Shown here: one piece after another, positions 42,249 through 53,601 of the stretch
Numbering within the stretch: position 1 is the stretch's first letter
Layout of the letters: each line of letters starts with the position of its first letter
Assembly (NCBI GenBank): GCA_028564705.1
Contig: JAPXFQ010002142.1
Coordinates: 62,001 to 126,000, forward strand
Source: Apricaphanius iberus
Lineage: Eukaryota > Chordata > Actinopteri > Cyprinodontiformes > Aphaniidae
Reading direction: 5' to 3'
Length of the DNA: 64,000 nucleotides
Position numbers and translations under genes: made by a program
The notes under the pieces: generated by a model
The model's database searches: none
The model's input: the letters and a program-made list of their open reading frames with translations, nothing else
What the model was told of the DNA's origin: nothing

Positions 42249-42300
42249 TATATATTTGATTGTGCAATGATGATAGTGCCTAGGTTTTGAAGTATAAAAT
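42249..42300 (-). pseudogene. Rex1-type LINE fragment at the ERV C right flank
   Basis: Read on the minus strand the flank translates as SKPRHYHHCTI, the short conserved segment that precedes the LNWDSL motif of Rex1/CR1-type C-termini. LNWDSL is found on the other side of the provirus (21640-21625). This links the two LINE pieces across ERV C. Confidence 0.6.
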
Positions 42301-43085
42301 ATTTGTAAATATGTTTAACCAACATTTATTACACAGGTTTTTAAGGTTTTAATGTTCTACTATTAAATGATAAATGTGTTCTGATTAAATGAATAATTAC
42401 TCTTTACTATGTTTGACGCATTACGTTTATCATAATAAGTTTGTATTATAATTTGGTTTTTAGATGATTCTTGCTCTATAATATACTCAGAAAAAGTGCA
42501 GACATAAAGGTCAAAGAGTGTGACTTGACTGTTAGCGAGAAGATAGGTCTGTCATTGATCCATGTATGAGCTCTTCTGTTCTTTTGATTGAATCTAACAT
42601 TTTTGTTATACTGTTTGTTGTGAGTGACTAAACATACCACAGCACAGTTGATTATATAATTGATTATATGTGTTGTGTGTTTAAACAGGATAAGGATCCT
42701 GCTGAGTTGAGTTGACCTTTGAGTGCATGTTTGTGTCTCAGGAAACATTTGAATTGGCACATTTGAAACAGTCAAAGAGGAGGATCCCAGATATGTTAAT
42801 TGTAAACATGTTGGAAGCTATAAAACAATATGTTCCAAACAAGGAATTGTCAGACTACACAGGGCTGACCCAGGGTGAGCTATCATTCTGTAAACTGAAT
42901 ATTGTGATCTGTTTTAACAAACTTAAAGAACTGGATTCCTCTCCTGTAATCTCTGATAAACTTACACGCATGAAACTACAGAACTGAGAGTTTTAAGCAA
43001 GACATTTAGTTCCAACAGTTTTTATCCATAACTTTAACTGTTTTTTTATACAAGATTTCCAAAGTTTTTCTTTTTCGTTTTTTTT
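42301..43085. other. Insertion of unknown origin within the LINE
   Basis: Separates the short LINE piece at 42249-42300 from the rest at 43086 onward. It holds the unassigned open frame at 42712-42987 and is otherwise AT-rich. A T-rich run (43066-43089) at its right edge could be the poly(A) of a minus-strand retroposed insertion. Confidence 0.4.
42712..42987 (+). CDS. Unassigned 91-codon open frame
   Basis: Open from an ATG to a TGA, following a splice-acceptor-like TTTGTGTCTCAG at about 42730-42741. The sequence looks protein-like: PDMLIVNMLEAIKQYVPNKE, ELSDYTGLTQGELS and CFNKLKELDSSPVI form plausible helices. I do not recognise it. It could be an exon of an unknown element or host gene. 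No known catalytic motif. Confidence 0.25.
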   Translation: MTFECMFVSQETFELAHLKQSKRRIPDMLIVNMLEAIKQYVPNKELSDYTGLTQGELSFCKLNIVICFNKLKELDSSPVISDKLTRMKLQN

Positions 43086-43488
43086 TTACTCTGACCTGCC
43101 TGAGACCAGCTGGTGAGGGACTGGTTTAAGTGACTGAAAATCATGGAATGCAGATACATTTTTGCAGCTTCAATTGACATTTCATTTCGAATTGTGCGAA
43201 AATTTGCAAGGTTTACGTTAATTATTTTACACAACTTGTCAATATGGGCTTTAAAGGAAAGCTCTGAATCTATTATCAACCAAAGATATTTATAGTGTTT
43301 GACTATTTGTATTTTTTCACTATTGATATGCATATCGGGTGTCTGATGAAACTCTTTTTGTTTTAGTAAAATACATGCCAACAGTTTTAGAAACGTTTAG
43401 CTTTAGACAGCACTCCTGCAACTAAGTTGGAAAACAAGTTTTACAACTTTAAAGAGTTTATCAGCGACAATGTCTTTGGTTTGAACAT

Positions 43489-43605
43489 CCAGCCATCCAT
43501 CCATCCATCCATTCAACGGGATCGCGGGGGTTGCTGGTGCCGATCTTCAGCTGTCAACGGGCGAGAGGCATGGTACATGCTGGACAGGTCGTCAGTCCAT
43601 AGCAA
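43489..43605 (-). mobile_element. SINE tail fragment with 13-bp target duplication
   Basis: Minus-strand copy of the SINE 3' part (CCATCCATCCATCCATCC at the left, GGACAGGTCGTCAGTCCAT at the right). It is flanked by identical TTGGTTTGAACAT at 43476-43488 and 43606-43618, so it inserted as a truncated copy into the LINE reverse transcriptase. Confidence 0.9.
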
Positions 43606-44405
43606 TTGGTTTGAACATAACTGTGTCGTCTGCATACATTAAGCATTCAGCTTCAGGACAAACAGTGGGCAAATCATTAATATATAAACTAAATAAAAGG
43701 GGGCCTAATATAGACCCCTGAGGGACTTCAGAGGTTAGTATAAGAAGGTCAGATCTGCAGTTGTTAACTGATACAAATTTTATTCGATCATGCAGATATG
43801 ATGCAATCCAGTCCACAGCATTTTGAGAGAAGCTGAATGTTGAGAGCTTGGTAAAAAGAACAGAGTAATTAACAGTATCAAATGCTTTCCTGAGTTCCAA
43901 AAACACTGCCCCTACAACTCCACCCTAGGAAGCAGGTAGCCATTTCAGTGGAATGCTTGGATCTGAACCCAAACTGCATGGCATGGAGAGAGGGGGAGCT
44001 GCTGTACATGAGTATGTGGCGTGATTGCCCACTTAAAGTGTTCCAGTTAAACTCCGAGTCGGAAAGAACATGGACGCTTTGAGGGCAGCAGCTGTTGAGG
44101 GGCAGGCTAGTCATTGTTATTTTTGTTAGCGACATACCGTCTTCAGCAGACCAGTATGAAAAACAAAGCTGCACATTGTATTGCACGCACAGCAAGGCCA
44201 TGCAGTGTATAAATTGGTGACTGGATTAAAGCAGAAATCTAGTCAAGTGTGTAAGAGCATTTAAAAACGACATTGAAATGACCAACATAGTATAAATAAA
44301 AAGAAAATACATCTCAACTAGATTTCCGAGCTGCCCGCTCTAGTCGGTCTACTATCAGACATAGAGTTGGAACTCAAAATTTACGACCTAATGGGGGGCG
44401 TGTCT

Positions 44406-44468
44406 CAATTCAGTTTCAATTCAATTTATTTATATAGCACCATTTCACAACAAATGTTATCTCAAGGT
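44406..44468 (-). mobile_element. Short L2 3' tail
   Basis: CAATTCAATTTATTTATATA followed by GCACCATTTCACAACA: only the last 60-odd bases of an L2 copy, inserted within the Rex1-type LINE. Confidence 0.8.
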
Positions 44469-46179
44469 CTCGTGAAATGATGCGAAACAACTGCTAGAGT
44501 TCCAACTTTCCGACTCGGAAAGGCTAACTGGAATGCAGCATTAGCAATGGGCAATCTGCTGTGCCACCCATTTTTCTGCGATTTTGGAAATGGCTGGTAG
44601 GAAGCTTATTGGCTAGTAATTATGCAGAAAAGTTGCGTCGCCAGATTTAAAGACAGGAGTAACAATATCAGATTTCCAGGCCTTTGGAAAGTGACCTGAT
44701 GAAATTGAAAGATCAATGATTGAGGCAATGGGAGTGGCAAGAGCTGGACCTAGCTCTTTGAGCATGTTTTGGGTCCATTCCTAAAACATCCTTTTCTTCA
44801 GATTGTTTGAGTGATTGTATCAAATCAATAACTTTAGTATCAGAAATATTTGTAATGGTGAAGGGCTGCATATCTGGTAATGCAAAGTATTTCCTCCTTT
44901 GCTTGATTCTAAACTTCCCAGAAATTTCAGACACCGACTCAATGAAGTTTTTGTTGAGAGCCTTAGTCATCGTTTGAGGTTCTGTTTTGATTTTTCCCCT
45001 TTAATTGAATTTGCATACATTTTTTTTTTTTAGTAGGGCTATCACCCAATAGTTATATATAATATACTTCCATGTTATTTTAGAATTATTATTTAAGGCA
45101 GTAATCAAGAAGTCAGCTTTAGATTTTCTTATTTCTTTCACTACCCTATTTCTAAATTAGATAAATTGGTGTCTGTTGTGTCCTAATTTGACTGAGAGCT
45201 TCAAAGAGTGATCTCTTTCTTTCATGAGTTTCAGAATAAATTTATTTAGCCAGGGGAGGTCATTCTTTCTAGCTTTTAGTTAAATTATCAGTGTAAATTG
45301 TAAAATAATTTGTTGTATTTTATTGGTCATACTAACAAAATCCACATCTACATTTTTGCCAGTGAACAATTAATTCCAATTTACTTCATGGATAGAATCT
45401 TGGAAGTTTTGTGGTTCCTCTTTTGGTATCCTATAGAATTTGGTAGCAGCCAAAGGTCTGAAACGCTTTTTATTTAGTTTTCTTGTGACCATTATAAGAT
45501 TATGATCAGATATTTCCCATGAGCATATGGTTTGACGTTAAGATCCTTTCTTGCCTATTCGTAAAAATTAAATCAATCTGGGTCCTGGTGGCATTTGTTA
45601 TTCTTGTAGGGCCATTAATTACCTGAGTCATGTCCATATTCTCATAACGTTTTTCAAAATTTTCCTGACTTTATTAACTTCCTAATTAATATTTAAGTCC
45701 CCCATTATGATCACCTCTTTTACAAGATTGATTTGTTTCAATGACATTTCTAGCTTTTCATTTGTTTCGACAAAGAAACAGTTAGTCCAAGAAATTCTAA
45801 TCCATTCTCATCTGTGACATGTATCTCCTTACAATAAAAAGTGTCCTTGGCATTAATCATAACACCTCCTCCCTTGGAACAATGTATGTCAGGTGAAGCT
45901 TCGTGAAGCCACGTCTCAGATAGTCAAAGGAAGTCAATATTAGAACCAGTGAGAAAGTGATGGACCTGATCACTTTTTGTTGGAATACTTTGTATAGTTA
46001 AGTGTGCAGAATCCCATAGCAATTTTGAATTATTAGCTGTTTGAAACATCATATATTTTCTGTGTTTTAATATAGCTGGATTTGGCCGCCTCCTGTTATT
46101 TTCAGAAGCAATGTTTGCATGTGGCTTTACACTGCGAGCTTCCTCATCAGCAAAAAGACATCCACCTACCATTGTCCCG

Positions 46180-46430
46180 GTTGATAGAGGCGGAGGCCCA
46201 GCTAATATTGGTGTGGGCTCAGGTAGCAGAGGTGGAGGCCCAGCTGGCAGAGATGGAAGACCAGCTAGCCGTGGTGTTGGTCCATGTTGAAGAGGTGAGG
46301 GTCCATCTAGCAGAGGTGGAGTCCCAGCTAGCATAGGTAGAGGCCCCTCTAGCAGTGGTGTTGGTCCAGGCAGTAGCAGTGGGGACCCAGCCAGCAGACG
46401 TGGAAACCCCTCCAGCTGTGATGTTGGTGC
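46180..46430 (-). repeat. 21-bp minisatellite coding a proline heptad repeat
   Basis: About eleven 21-bp units such as CTAGCAGAGGTGGAGGCCCA (plus strand). On the minus strand they encode a seven-residue repeat of the form LLxGPxP (LLEGPLP, MLAGTPP, LLDGPSP, LQHGPTP, RLAGLPS). The repeat is in frame with the endonuclease start of the LINE downstream, so it is probably an N-terminal domain of the LINE protein. Confidence 0.8.
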
Positions 46431-46437
46431 AGGCAGT

Positions 46438-47340
46438 AATTTCAATTTCAATTCAGTTTATTTATATAGCGCCATTTCACAACAGATGTCATCTCAAGGC
46501 ACTTTATAAGAAGAGTTATTACAACACAATATTTAATTTAGGAGTTAGAGAACCACAGAAGATTGTGTCGTGAATTCTCAGGAAACCCTCACACTGAGCA
46601 AGCATGAAGCGACAGTGGAGAGGAGAAACTCAGTTTTAACAGGAAGAAACCTCCAGCAGAACCAGGCTCAGCATAAGCTGTCATCTGCCGAGACCGTCTG
46701 GGGTTTGGAGAAGGCAGCAGAGACACAGAAAGAGCAACAGAACTGAAGCAGAAGCAGAAGTTGGTAGCAGGATGTGGAGAACTTTCCGTCACTGGAATGC
46801 CATCTTAGTCAGGGTCGTCAAGCAGGGTGGGTCAGGAGCACCTACTGTAGGAAGAGACTAAGAGAAAACAGGTTAGCGCTTGAATTGACAGCACATCATG
46901 CAGTTGGGGAGAAGTAGGAGAGAAAGTAGGAACAGACCCTAATAATGTCCTCCAACAGCCTAGCCTAAAGCAGCATAGCTACTAACATTAACCTGCCTCC
47001 TAGCTACAAGGAGAACTAGCTACTAACACTCTCTACCTGGCTTACATTAATCTATCTCTACCTAGCTACTCTACCTCTTCCTAGCTTTTGACACTCTACC
47101 TGACTATTATCGTTAACCTGTCTCTTCCTAGCTACCTGTCTAACCTGTCTCTAACTACCTATTAACATGTCTCTAACTGTAAGCTTTGTCAAAGAGGAAG
47201 GTTTTAAGCCTAGTTTTAATGATAGATAAATTGTCTGCTTCACAATTCCACCCTGGGAGCTGGTTCCATAGGAGGGGAGCCTGATAACTGAAAGATCTTC
47301 CACCCATTCTCCTTTTAGAAAATCCTAGGAACTACCAGTA
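46438..47340 (-). mobile_element. L2-type LINE, 0.9-kb 3' fragment
   Basis: The tail (TTCAGTTTATTTATATAGCG) is on the left, with the 3' UTR including GGTTAGCGCTTGAATTGACAG and short CTAGCTAC-type repeats (46980-47160). The last codons of ORF2 are at 47190-47340 (conceptually YQAPLLWNQLP-like on the minus strand). It interrupts the upstream end of the Rex1-type LINE. Confidence 0.85.
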
Positions 47341-47415
47341 GAATGTATAATTATATTGAGATGACTTTTGTTGTGAACTGGCGCTATATAAATAAAAGTG
47401 AATTTAAAAAAAAAC
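47341..47415 (+). mobile_element. L2 3' tail in the opposite orientation
   Basis: GTTGTGAACTGGCGCTATAT followed by AAATAAAAG and a poly(A) run is a plus-strand L2 tail. It sits between a minus-strand L2 3' half on the left and a minus-strand L2 5' piece on the right. Confidence 0.75.
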
Positions 47416-47429
47416 ATTGGAATGTAAAA

Positions 47430-47690
47430 AGTTTTATAATCGGAAGGAGTTGGATCATTTATAAGTACAAAATCCTCCTTCCGTAGCCAGGTTTCTGATA
47501 GGCAAAATAGATTAATTTTATTATCACATATCAAGTAATTTACTAATAAAGTCTTTGAGGAAAGCGATTTTATGTTTAGTAAACCACATATAATTGTTTG
47601 GTCAGAGTCGTATTTATTTAAATGAGATTTTCATAGTTTGCTTTTTATCAGGTTATCTTTTAGTCTATTTGATTTTGGCCGTAGGCAAGA
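47430..47690 (-). pseudogene. L2 endonuclease start, fragment
   Basis: The minus-strand frame reads [20 protein letters not shown] and then [13 protein letters not shown], the beginning of an L2 apurinic-like endonuclease with the catalytic LSETWL motif (the Glu coordinates metal). It continues only about 60 codons before the opposing L2 tail. It was probably part of the same L2 copy as 46438-47340 before the middle was lost. Confidence 0.7.
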
Positions 47691-49640
47691 CACTGTCTCA
47701 ATGGGGTATTGAGTGGTTAACAGTACAGAAGTAGCAGAGAGGTGGGTTAAACTACGACTACGAGATTAAACATTTGGTACATCGCCAGCCAGTGGATTTT
47801 AACATATTTAAAGGACTTTGAAAGATTAATACAAAGGAGATTATTTGAAAAATTATGCAGCTATTGAAAAGTTTGCCTGGATGAGTAATCTGCATTTCTT
47901 TCTTTAAGAACAATAATGGTGAGTGTCCCTTTATTTGTTATTTTTATGCAGGCTATAAAAAAGGTTTCATTCTTCAATGATATTTAAATAAAGTGCATTT
48001 GTAGTGTTTAGATGTGTGCTATTTTATGTGATCCATTTAATATCAAATCAATATTAATTTAATCACATTAAAATGTAATTAAGTATTATTAATCCAAGTC
48101 ACACTGTGTGCACCAAAGAGGAAGTACTTGCTGAAATTAGGTGTTGAGTTACTGTGTGCCCAACCTAACTCATCATGCCAGACACGCCACTGTTTGTGTC
48201 TCAATGTTATATGGACTGGAAAGAGACCTACATCATGTGTATTGAAAATGGGTGGAACGAAGAAGCCTGTGCAGTAGGAACCGCACTAAGTTCCGAATAG
48301 AGAAATGAAGAACCTACTCCGTCGAAATCTTCAAGGACACTGAAAATATCTGGAGTATTACTGTGGCAAGTTTGTTATACTACAGTATATGTAAATGATA
48401 TGTAATATTGCAGAACGAACATAATTATTTTACAAAAACCTAGTCTATTTTCCTCTACATCTGCACCAAAGCTGGCAAGTTAGCCTAGAATGGTCTATTC
48501 TCAGAACAACATCAGTATGTATGTAAGCAAGCAGCCTCCTCATGTCATGTTTTGGTGTTGATCGAGGACCTAAAAGCAGCAGGATGAGTAGTGAGAATTT
48601 AATGGAGGAAAAAGGATGACAAGACTTGCAACTAATTAACAAGAGGACAAACACAGGGACCAGAGAACAGGCAGCAATGAGAAAAAAGAACTAGCAATGG
48701 ACTGAGAGAACCAGGGAGGAATAATCAGGATATTACAGAGAAGCCAGAGGACTAATTAGTGAAAGCAGTTGCAGGTGAGAGGGAGAGAGCAGGTGGAAGC
48801 AATCTGTAGCTGGGGCAAAGCGCTGTGTGGCAGGGAGAAACTGGAAACGAATAAAAAGGAGAGGAAACTAGATAAACAACAATCAAACAAAAAGTAAACT
48901 TTCTAATAAGGTAAATTAAGTAAAAGAACTAGCAGCGAAAGCTAAAGAAATGAGGAAACCCAAATAAAAGATTCAACACAAAAACAAAAAACAAGAATGA
49001 AAATTAGTGGTGGTGAGATGAAGCACAATGAGGCATTGAACCACTTGAGTGAGTTAGTTCAAGGAAGGGTTCTGCTTATGGGGCCAGATGCATAATCACA
49101 GACAGCTGTAGCTCTAAGGAATTTAAAGCCGCATTGCGGATTATTTCGGGGACTGAGTTTAAAAAAAAAATCAATCTACGAAGGTCCCTCCCAAAAAATT
49201 CCTTCTCCCATCCCCTCCTGCAAGCTTTCCACTCCCCCCATACAATTGGTCATGCGCATCTCCTGTGATTTCACAGCATGTCATTGTGTACTTTATCAAT
49301 AAAATATTATATTGATTTGCTTTACTGAATATTAGACTGTCTTACCTGTTCAGCAAAAATGTGTCAAAAGCTGCATCAGTTTGAAGCCTTTCTCCATGTT
49401 GAAAACAATCCCTGATGTAAATAGAGGGGGGGACACATATCGACGTAACTCCCAACTAAGGTCTCTAAGGAATTTTTTTAGTTTGTCGCCGTATTTCCCA
49501 TTGTCTTTTTTTTTCCTGAAGTTGATGTAGCTCTGGAATGGCTAACTATTTAGCAGACTTTTTATGTGACTTGTGTTGTAAAATTCCTGACTTCGGTAAC
49601 TTCTCATTGAAACCTGATCCTTAAAGGAACAGGCGCCACA
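47691..49640. other. Intergenic DNA, no gene recognised
   Basis: Nothing coding. The purine-rich stretch 48570-48990 (GGTGAGAGGGAGAGAGCAGG and similar) looks like the LTR or leader of an unidentified element. The stretch 49100-49620 has MITE-like words (CATGCGCATCTCCTGTGATT). Neither has defined ends. Confidence 0.45.
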
Positions 49641-50338
49641 AGGCATCTCTCCACTAGCGCGGTTTGGCTCGACTTGGATTGACTGAGCCTCAGTACTGTT
49701 ACTGTACAGGAGCCGAGCGGTACCGTCCTTTCGGGAAAGCGACTCGGTACGGCTCAGCTCCTAAAGTGTTGCTACACAGTAGCAACAAACCATAGAGCGT
49801 CTAAAGTGAGTGGGTGCGTCATATGATGGGTGGCGCCAGAGTTCAAAGCGGGAAGTAAACAAAGAGCTCGGAGAAGAAAGGCGAGGTGAAGAAGATCAAC
49901 AATGGCGAATCCCCTTGCGGGCGTGAGTTTTTTGCTCAGTCTTTGGCTTTTTGTATCCGCACCTCGAAGAGTGTTTATGGTCAAACAACGAAGAGAAAGA
50001 GAGAGAGTCTTGCATCGAAGAATAATGACCCTGGGAAAGCTACATGCTGCAAGGAAGAACACAGTTGAAAAGTATAAATGAGTTTGGGAAGCCCTGCAGA
50101 TGAATGGTGCTACAGAGAGAACAAGGCGGCTTGTGATGGTAAGCAGATGCAACTGCTATCCCATTGTGGTCGGCTATAAAAATGCTCTGTGTATTTTTTT
50201 ATTTTATAAAGCCCAATGTATCAACATATGTTGACAAGTTGGCTGTAGTAATAAGTATTATGTGTGTGCGTGTTTCAGATGACTGCTCTGCGAAGCCGTC
50301 GCAGCTGACCGTCGGTATGGTCGTGTAACCGGGCTGCT

Positions 50339-51371
50339 CAGTGGTGGGACGATGTTGTTCCGCGTTTCACCGAAGTTCAGTCGCTAGAGAACTTCAGGAT
50401 GTCGGAACAAACATTCACCTATCTGTGCAGCAAACTACGACCAGCCCTGGAGCGACAACACACGTCTTTTCGCCGCTGTGTCCCCTTAAATAAGCGAGTT
50501 GGCATTGCTCTGTGGAAGCTAGCTACAGGTTCAGAGTACAGAAGTGTGGGACATCTTTTTGGAGTCAGCATCACAACTGTGTGGAGGTGTGTGAAGGAGT
50601 TTTGTGCCGCAGCAGAGACATTACTTGTGCCTGAACAAATATGTATCCCTGATGAAACCAAGTTTAGAGACATGTCGGCGTATATTGAGAACAGGTGGGG
50701 CCTTCCACACTGTGTGAGTGCAATAGATTGCTCCCACATACCCATCATTGCCCCACCAGACTATCACACAGACTACTTAAACTGTAAGGGCTGGCACTCC
50801 ATAGTCCTCCAAGGTGTTGTGGATGGAAAGGGACTGCTCTGGAATGTGTGTACAGGATTAGCTGGGTGCCTGCATGATGCCAGGGTTCTGAGGCTGTGTA
50901 CGCTGTGGGAGTTGGCCAGCCGGGGAAACTCATTTCCACCTAACTCCACAAACATTGAAAATGTGGCAACTGGCTACTACATCCTCGGAGACTCAGCGTA
51001 ACCACTGCTGAACTGGCTGTTGAAGCCATTTAATGATACCGGACGACTGACGGCATACCGCACAGCTACTGTACAATAACAAACTCAGTAGAGCACGGGT
51101 TGTTGTCGAAAATGCTTTTTGTTGGATGAAGGGGAGATGGCGGTGCCTTTCAAAAAGAAATGACTGTGATCTGGAACTTGTACGATCTATGGCGCTGACT
51201 TGTTGTGCTCTGCACAATCTATGTGAAATTCATGGTGAGCCATATGAAAGCACATGAGATGAAGCTGCAGATTCTTCTGTAGTGCAGTCTGCTACAGTGG
51301 CGCATAATGTGGAAGAGGGGGGCAGAGATTTACGCGATGCTATAATGCATTATCTCTCTGATAGCAACTGA
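50339..51371 (+). pseudogene. Harbinger transposase (DDE_Tnp_4), nonsense-mutated
   Basis: Nuclease that cuts and pastes the element together with its Myb-like partner. In-frame homology starts upstream of the first ATG (QWWDDVVPRFTEVQ from 50339; ATG at 50399). A helix-turn-helix-like region contains RSVGHLFGVSITTVWRCVK. The catalytic residues lie in SAIDCSHIPI (first Asp), GCLHDARVLR (second Asp) and, past the breaks, VVVENAFCWMKGRWRCL (Glu). A TAA near 51001 follows YYILGDSA, another stop and frame change follow at 51076-51090, and the frame then runs to TGA at 51371 with a poly(A) signal AATAAA five bases later. An upstream exon with a GTAAGC donor near 50139 and an acceptor at about 50279 is likely. 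Confidence 0.88.
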
Positions 51372-51771
51372 GAAATAAAGCTGGGTGGTTTGAAAATGTT
51401 TTCAGCTCTTTTATTTTACATCGGCACCATCACAATGTGTTATTTACAAGGAGTAAGTCTTCACTACCACAACCAGAAGGTTAAATCAAATAACCGGTTT
51501 TGGCAAAAGAAAATTCATTTTTTTAACATCAGGACCACTGTTTCTTGTACGTGAAATCACCTGTTTGCATAGCATTTGGTATGATACATGAATACCCTCA
51601 CACGGCTTCTGTGGTAATATGCTTTAACTGCCCCAAAGCAGATTTTCAGCTATCGTTGATCTAAGCTTTGAAACACTGAAAACAAATTTTGTTCTCCATA
51701 CTCCGCATTTCACTTTCAATTTTTTTGTTTTTTTTGGTTTGTGTTTGGTTTGGTTTTTTGTTGTGTGATTA

Positions 51772-51975
51772 CAGAACACAGAAGATTGCGTCGTGGAATT
51801 TCAGCAATCCCTCATACTGAGCAAGCATGCAGCGACAGTGGGAAGGAAAAACTCCCTTTTAACAGGAAGAAACCTCCGGCAGAACCAGGCTCAGCACAAG
51901 CGGTTATCTGCCGCGACCGTCTGTGGCTTGGAGAATACATAACAGAGACACAGAAAGAGCAAGACAAGGGTTTTG
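51772..51975 (-). mobile_element. L2 3'-UTR fragment inside Harbinger
   Basis: Contains AACAGGAAGAAACCTCCGGC, GAACCAGGCTCAGCACAAGC and ATCTGCCGCGACCGTCTGTG, nearly identical to 2797-2900. The L2 tail itself is replaced on the left by a T/G-rich run, so the copy is truncated at both ends. Confidence 0.85.
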
Positions 51976-52233
51976 GTAAATTGGCCAATGTTAGATTTTA
52001 CAGCTCAACCTGTCTGTTTTTATCATAAAACTTCCTACATTCTTACACGAATCAGAAGTTTTTATTTCAATGTCATATTGCTACAGTTCAAAGCAGGTGA
52101 TTTTACAATGTTTTCCTGTAAAAACCTATAAACTATACAAAATCTTAATTTATAACCACAGCTGTAGCTTTTAGATAGAGATAGAAAACAGTGCATGTGC
52201 AGTCACACTTTTTGTTTACAAAGACATAACATG

Positions 52234-53294
52234 TTAGAGAGGTCTGTTCATATATTTCACAATGTCCCTCAGCACACCGACAAAGGCTCGGTTGAACGCC
52301 TCCATCCTTTCCATCTCCTCTCTTCTGAGTGCAGCTTCCTCTCTTCTAAGGACAGCTTCCTGCTCTCGTGCTTCCCGTGCCTCTTCCAGCAGAATACGCA
52401 GGTGCTCGTCACGTTGGGCCCGATTGTTCCCAAAGCATTGCATTCAATGCTTGAATGCAATGCGACGCTGTATAGCTAAAACAACTTGTAATGACACTGT
52501 TGTTGGTTCTTACTGCGGTTTGTTGGGTGCTGCAAAGCCTCTGAGGTGCTGTCCTACGAGAATGGCCTGGCAGGCGTGGAGGCAGGTGATGGTGCAGGGG
52601 TAGAGGCTGCTGGCGGTATGGGTGTGGAGGCCGCTGATGGCCTGGGGGTGCAGTCAGGACTCGGAGAGCTTGGAGGATGTATCATTTGAAGCTCTTCCTC
52701 CGTCTGAGCTGACTCTAGAAAAATATTTTTAAAAAGCGATGTTGGTCCGTAGTAAACAAGCTACAAGTAAACAAAGCACTGCTATAGCAATGAACTGCTG
52801 TCCTCTTCCTCATGCAGGAAATATTGGCGATAGCGGTCAGTGTGTTTACCCGACATGCTACCATTCGGATAATGTTTGCTTCAATTTAACAATATTTTCT
52901 TACAGTTAACGACATAAAAAGAGAACTTACCGTCGTCCATTATCGACATCAGCAGGGTGGTCCCTGTGTCCAGGGCTATTTCCCGCCCGTACTGGCTGGA
53001 CGGCTGCCGTATATTGCATCCATTTGTTCAAACCACCTCCACTGTTTTCTGCTGGAACCGCTTCGGGTGTTGTGGTCCTTTACGGCGCGGTAATCGGCCC
53101 TCTTTTTCTTAAGTTTTTCCCGGCATTGCTTCGGTGAACGCTCATAGCCATGAGAGGCCATGCGCTCTGATACATTCCTTAAAAACGTTTTCATTTCGTG
53201 TTGCTCCATTGAGCGCCCTTTGAATCCTGTCCTCAGCTACCAGGGACAGAAACGTCTGAACCTCGTCATTGGACCACGGGACTGCTTTTGCCAT
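52234..53294 (-). pseudogene. Harbinger Myb/SANT-like DNA-binding partner, broken
   Basis: Binds subterminal DNA and brings the transposase to the nucleus. Starting at ATG 53294, MAKAVPWSNDEVQTFLSLVA opens the trihelix-like Myb domain. A frameshift near 53185 separates it from VSERMASHGYERSPKQCREK, RADYRAVKDHN and KQWRWFEQMDAIYGSRPAS. The first exon ends at a donor (GACGACGGTAAGTTCT, about 52940). The second exon has a Pro/Ser/Thr-rich linker (52580-52700) and a charged coiled coil (ILLEEAREAREQEAVLRREE) ending at 52234. Orientation opposite to the transposase is usual for the family. Confidence 0.85.
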
Positions 53295-53601
53295 TCGCTG
53301 CTGTAATTAAGAGTTCTAAAAAAAATGCTGCTGTAGCTGTAGCGACCGCATGTTGGTTAAATGGCTCATCCTACGCAACGGATGACTCCGCCCTCTAGCC
53401 AATCAGTGACTGGCGGCTGCCTGACGTGGTTTTTCAGTACCAGCTCAGCACGGATGGAACAATAGCTGAGGTGGTACTAAAAATAGTAGCGGCTCGGCGC
53501 TGCTTGAAGCGACTCGGCTTTACTTCTACCAGTGGAGAGTAAACAGTACTGAGGCTCAGTCAATCCGAGTCGAGCCGAACCACGCTAATGGAGAGATGCC
53601 T

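Larger units (their letters stand above)
43046..46451 (-). pseudogene. Rex1/CR1-type LINE ORF2 (right piece), broken
   Basis: Minus-strand non-LTR retrotransposon protein. From the N-terminal side (right): a proline-rich repeat region (46180-46430), endonuclease start (SNIDFL, LSETWLHEASPD near 45890-45950), the region before the palm (TITNISDTKVIDLIQSLKQS, 44713-44970), then reverse transcriptase with FDTVNYSVL, VPQGSILGPLLF and the catalytic YADDTVMF (43640-43906), and a post-palm region (YKYLWLIIDSELSFKAHIDK, 43046-43381). A SINE interrupts it at 43489-43605 just after YADD and an L2 tail at 44406-44468. Many stops. The C-terminus is displaced to 21040-21649 by ERV C. Confidence 0.8.
49641..53601 (+). 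mobile_element. PIF/Harbinger DNA transposon, 4 kb
   Basis: Terminal inverted repeats of about 60 bp: left AGGCATCTCTCCACTAGCGC, right the complement of AGGCATCTCTCCATTAGCGT (53582-53601), both continuing through GGATTGACTGAGCCTCAGTA. Inside are the two characteristic genes, a DDE transposase on the plus strand and a Myb/SANT-like protein on the minus strand, plus an L2 insertion. The three-base target duplication expected for this family is not visible (ACA left, TAA right). Confidence 0.9.
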
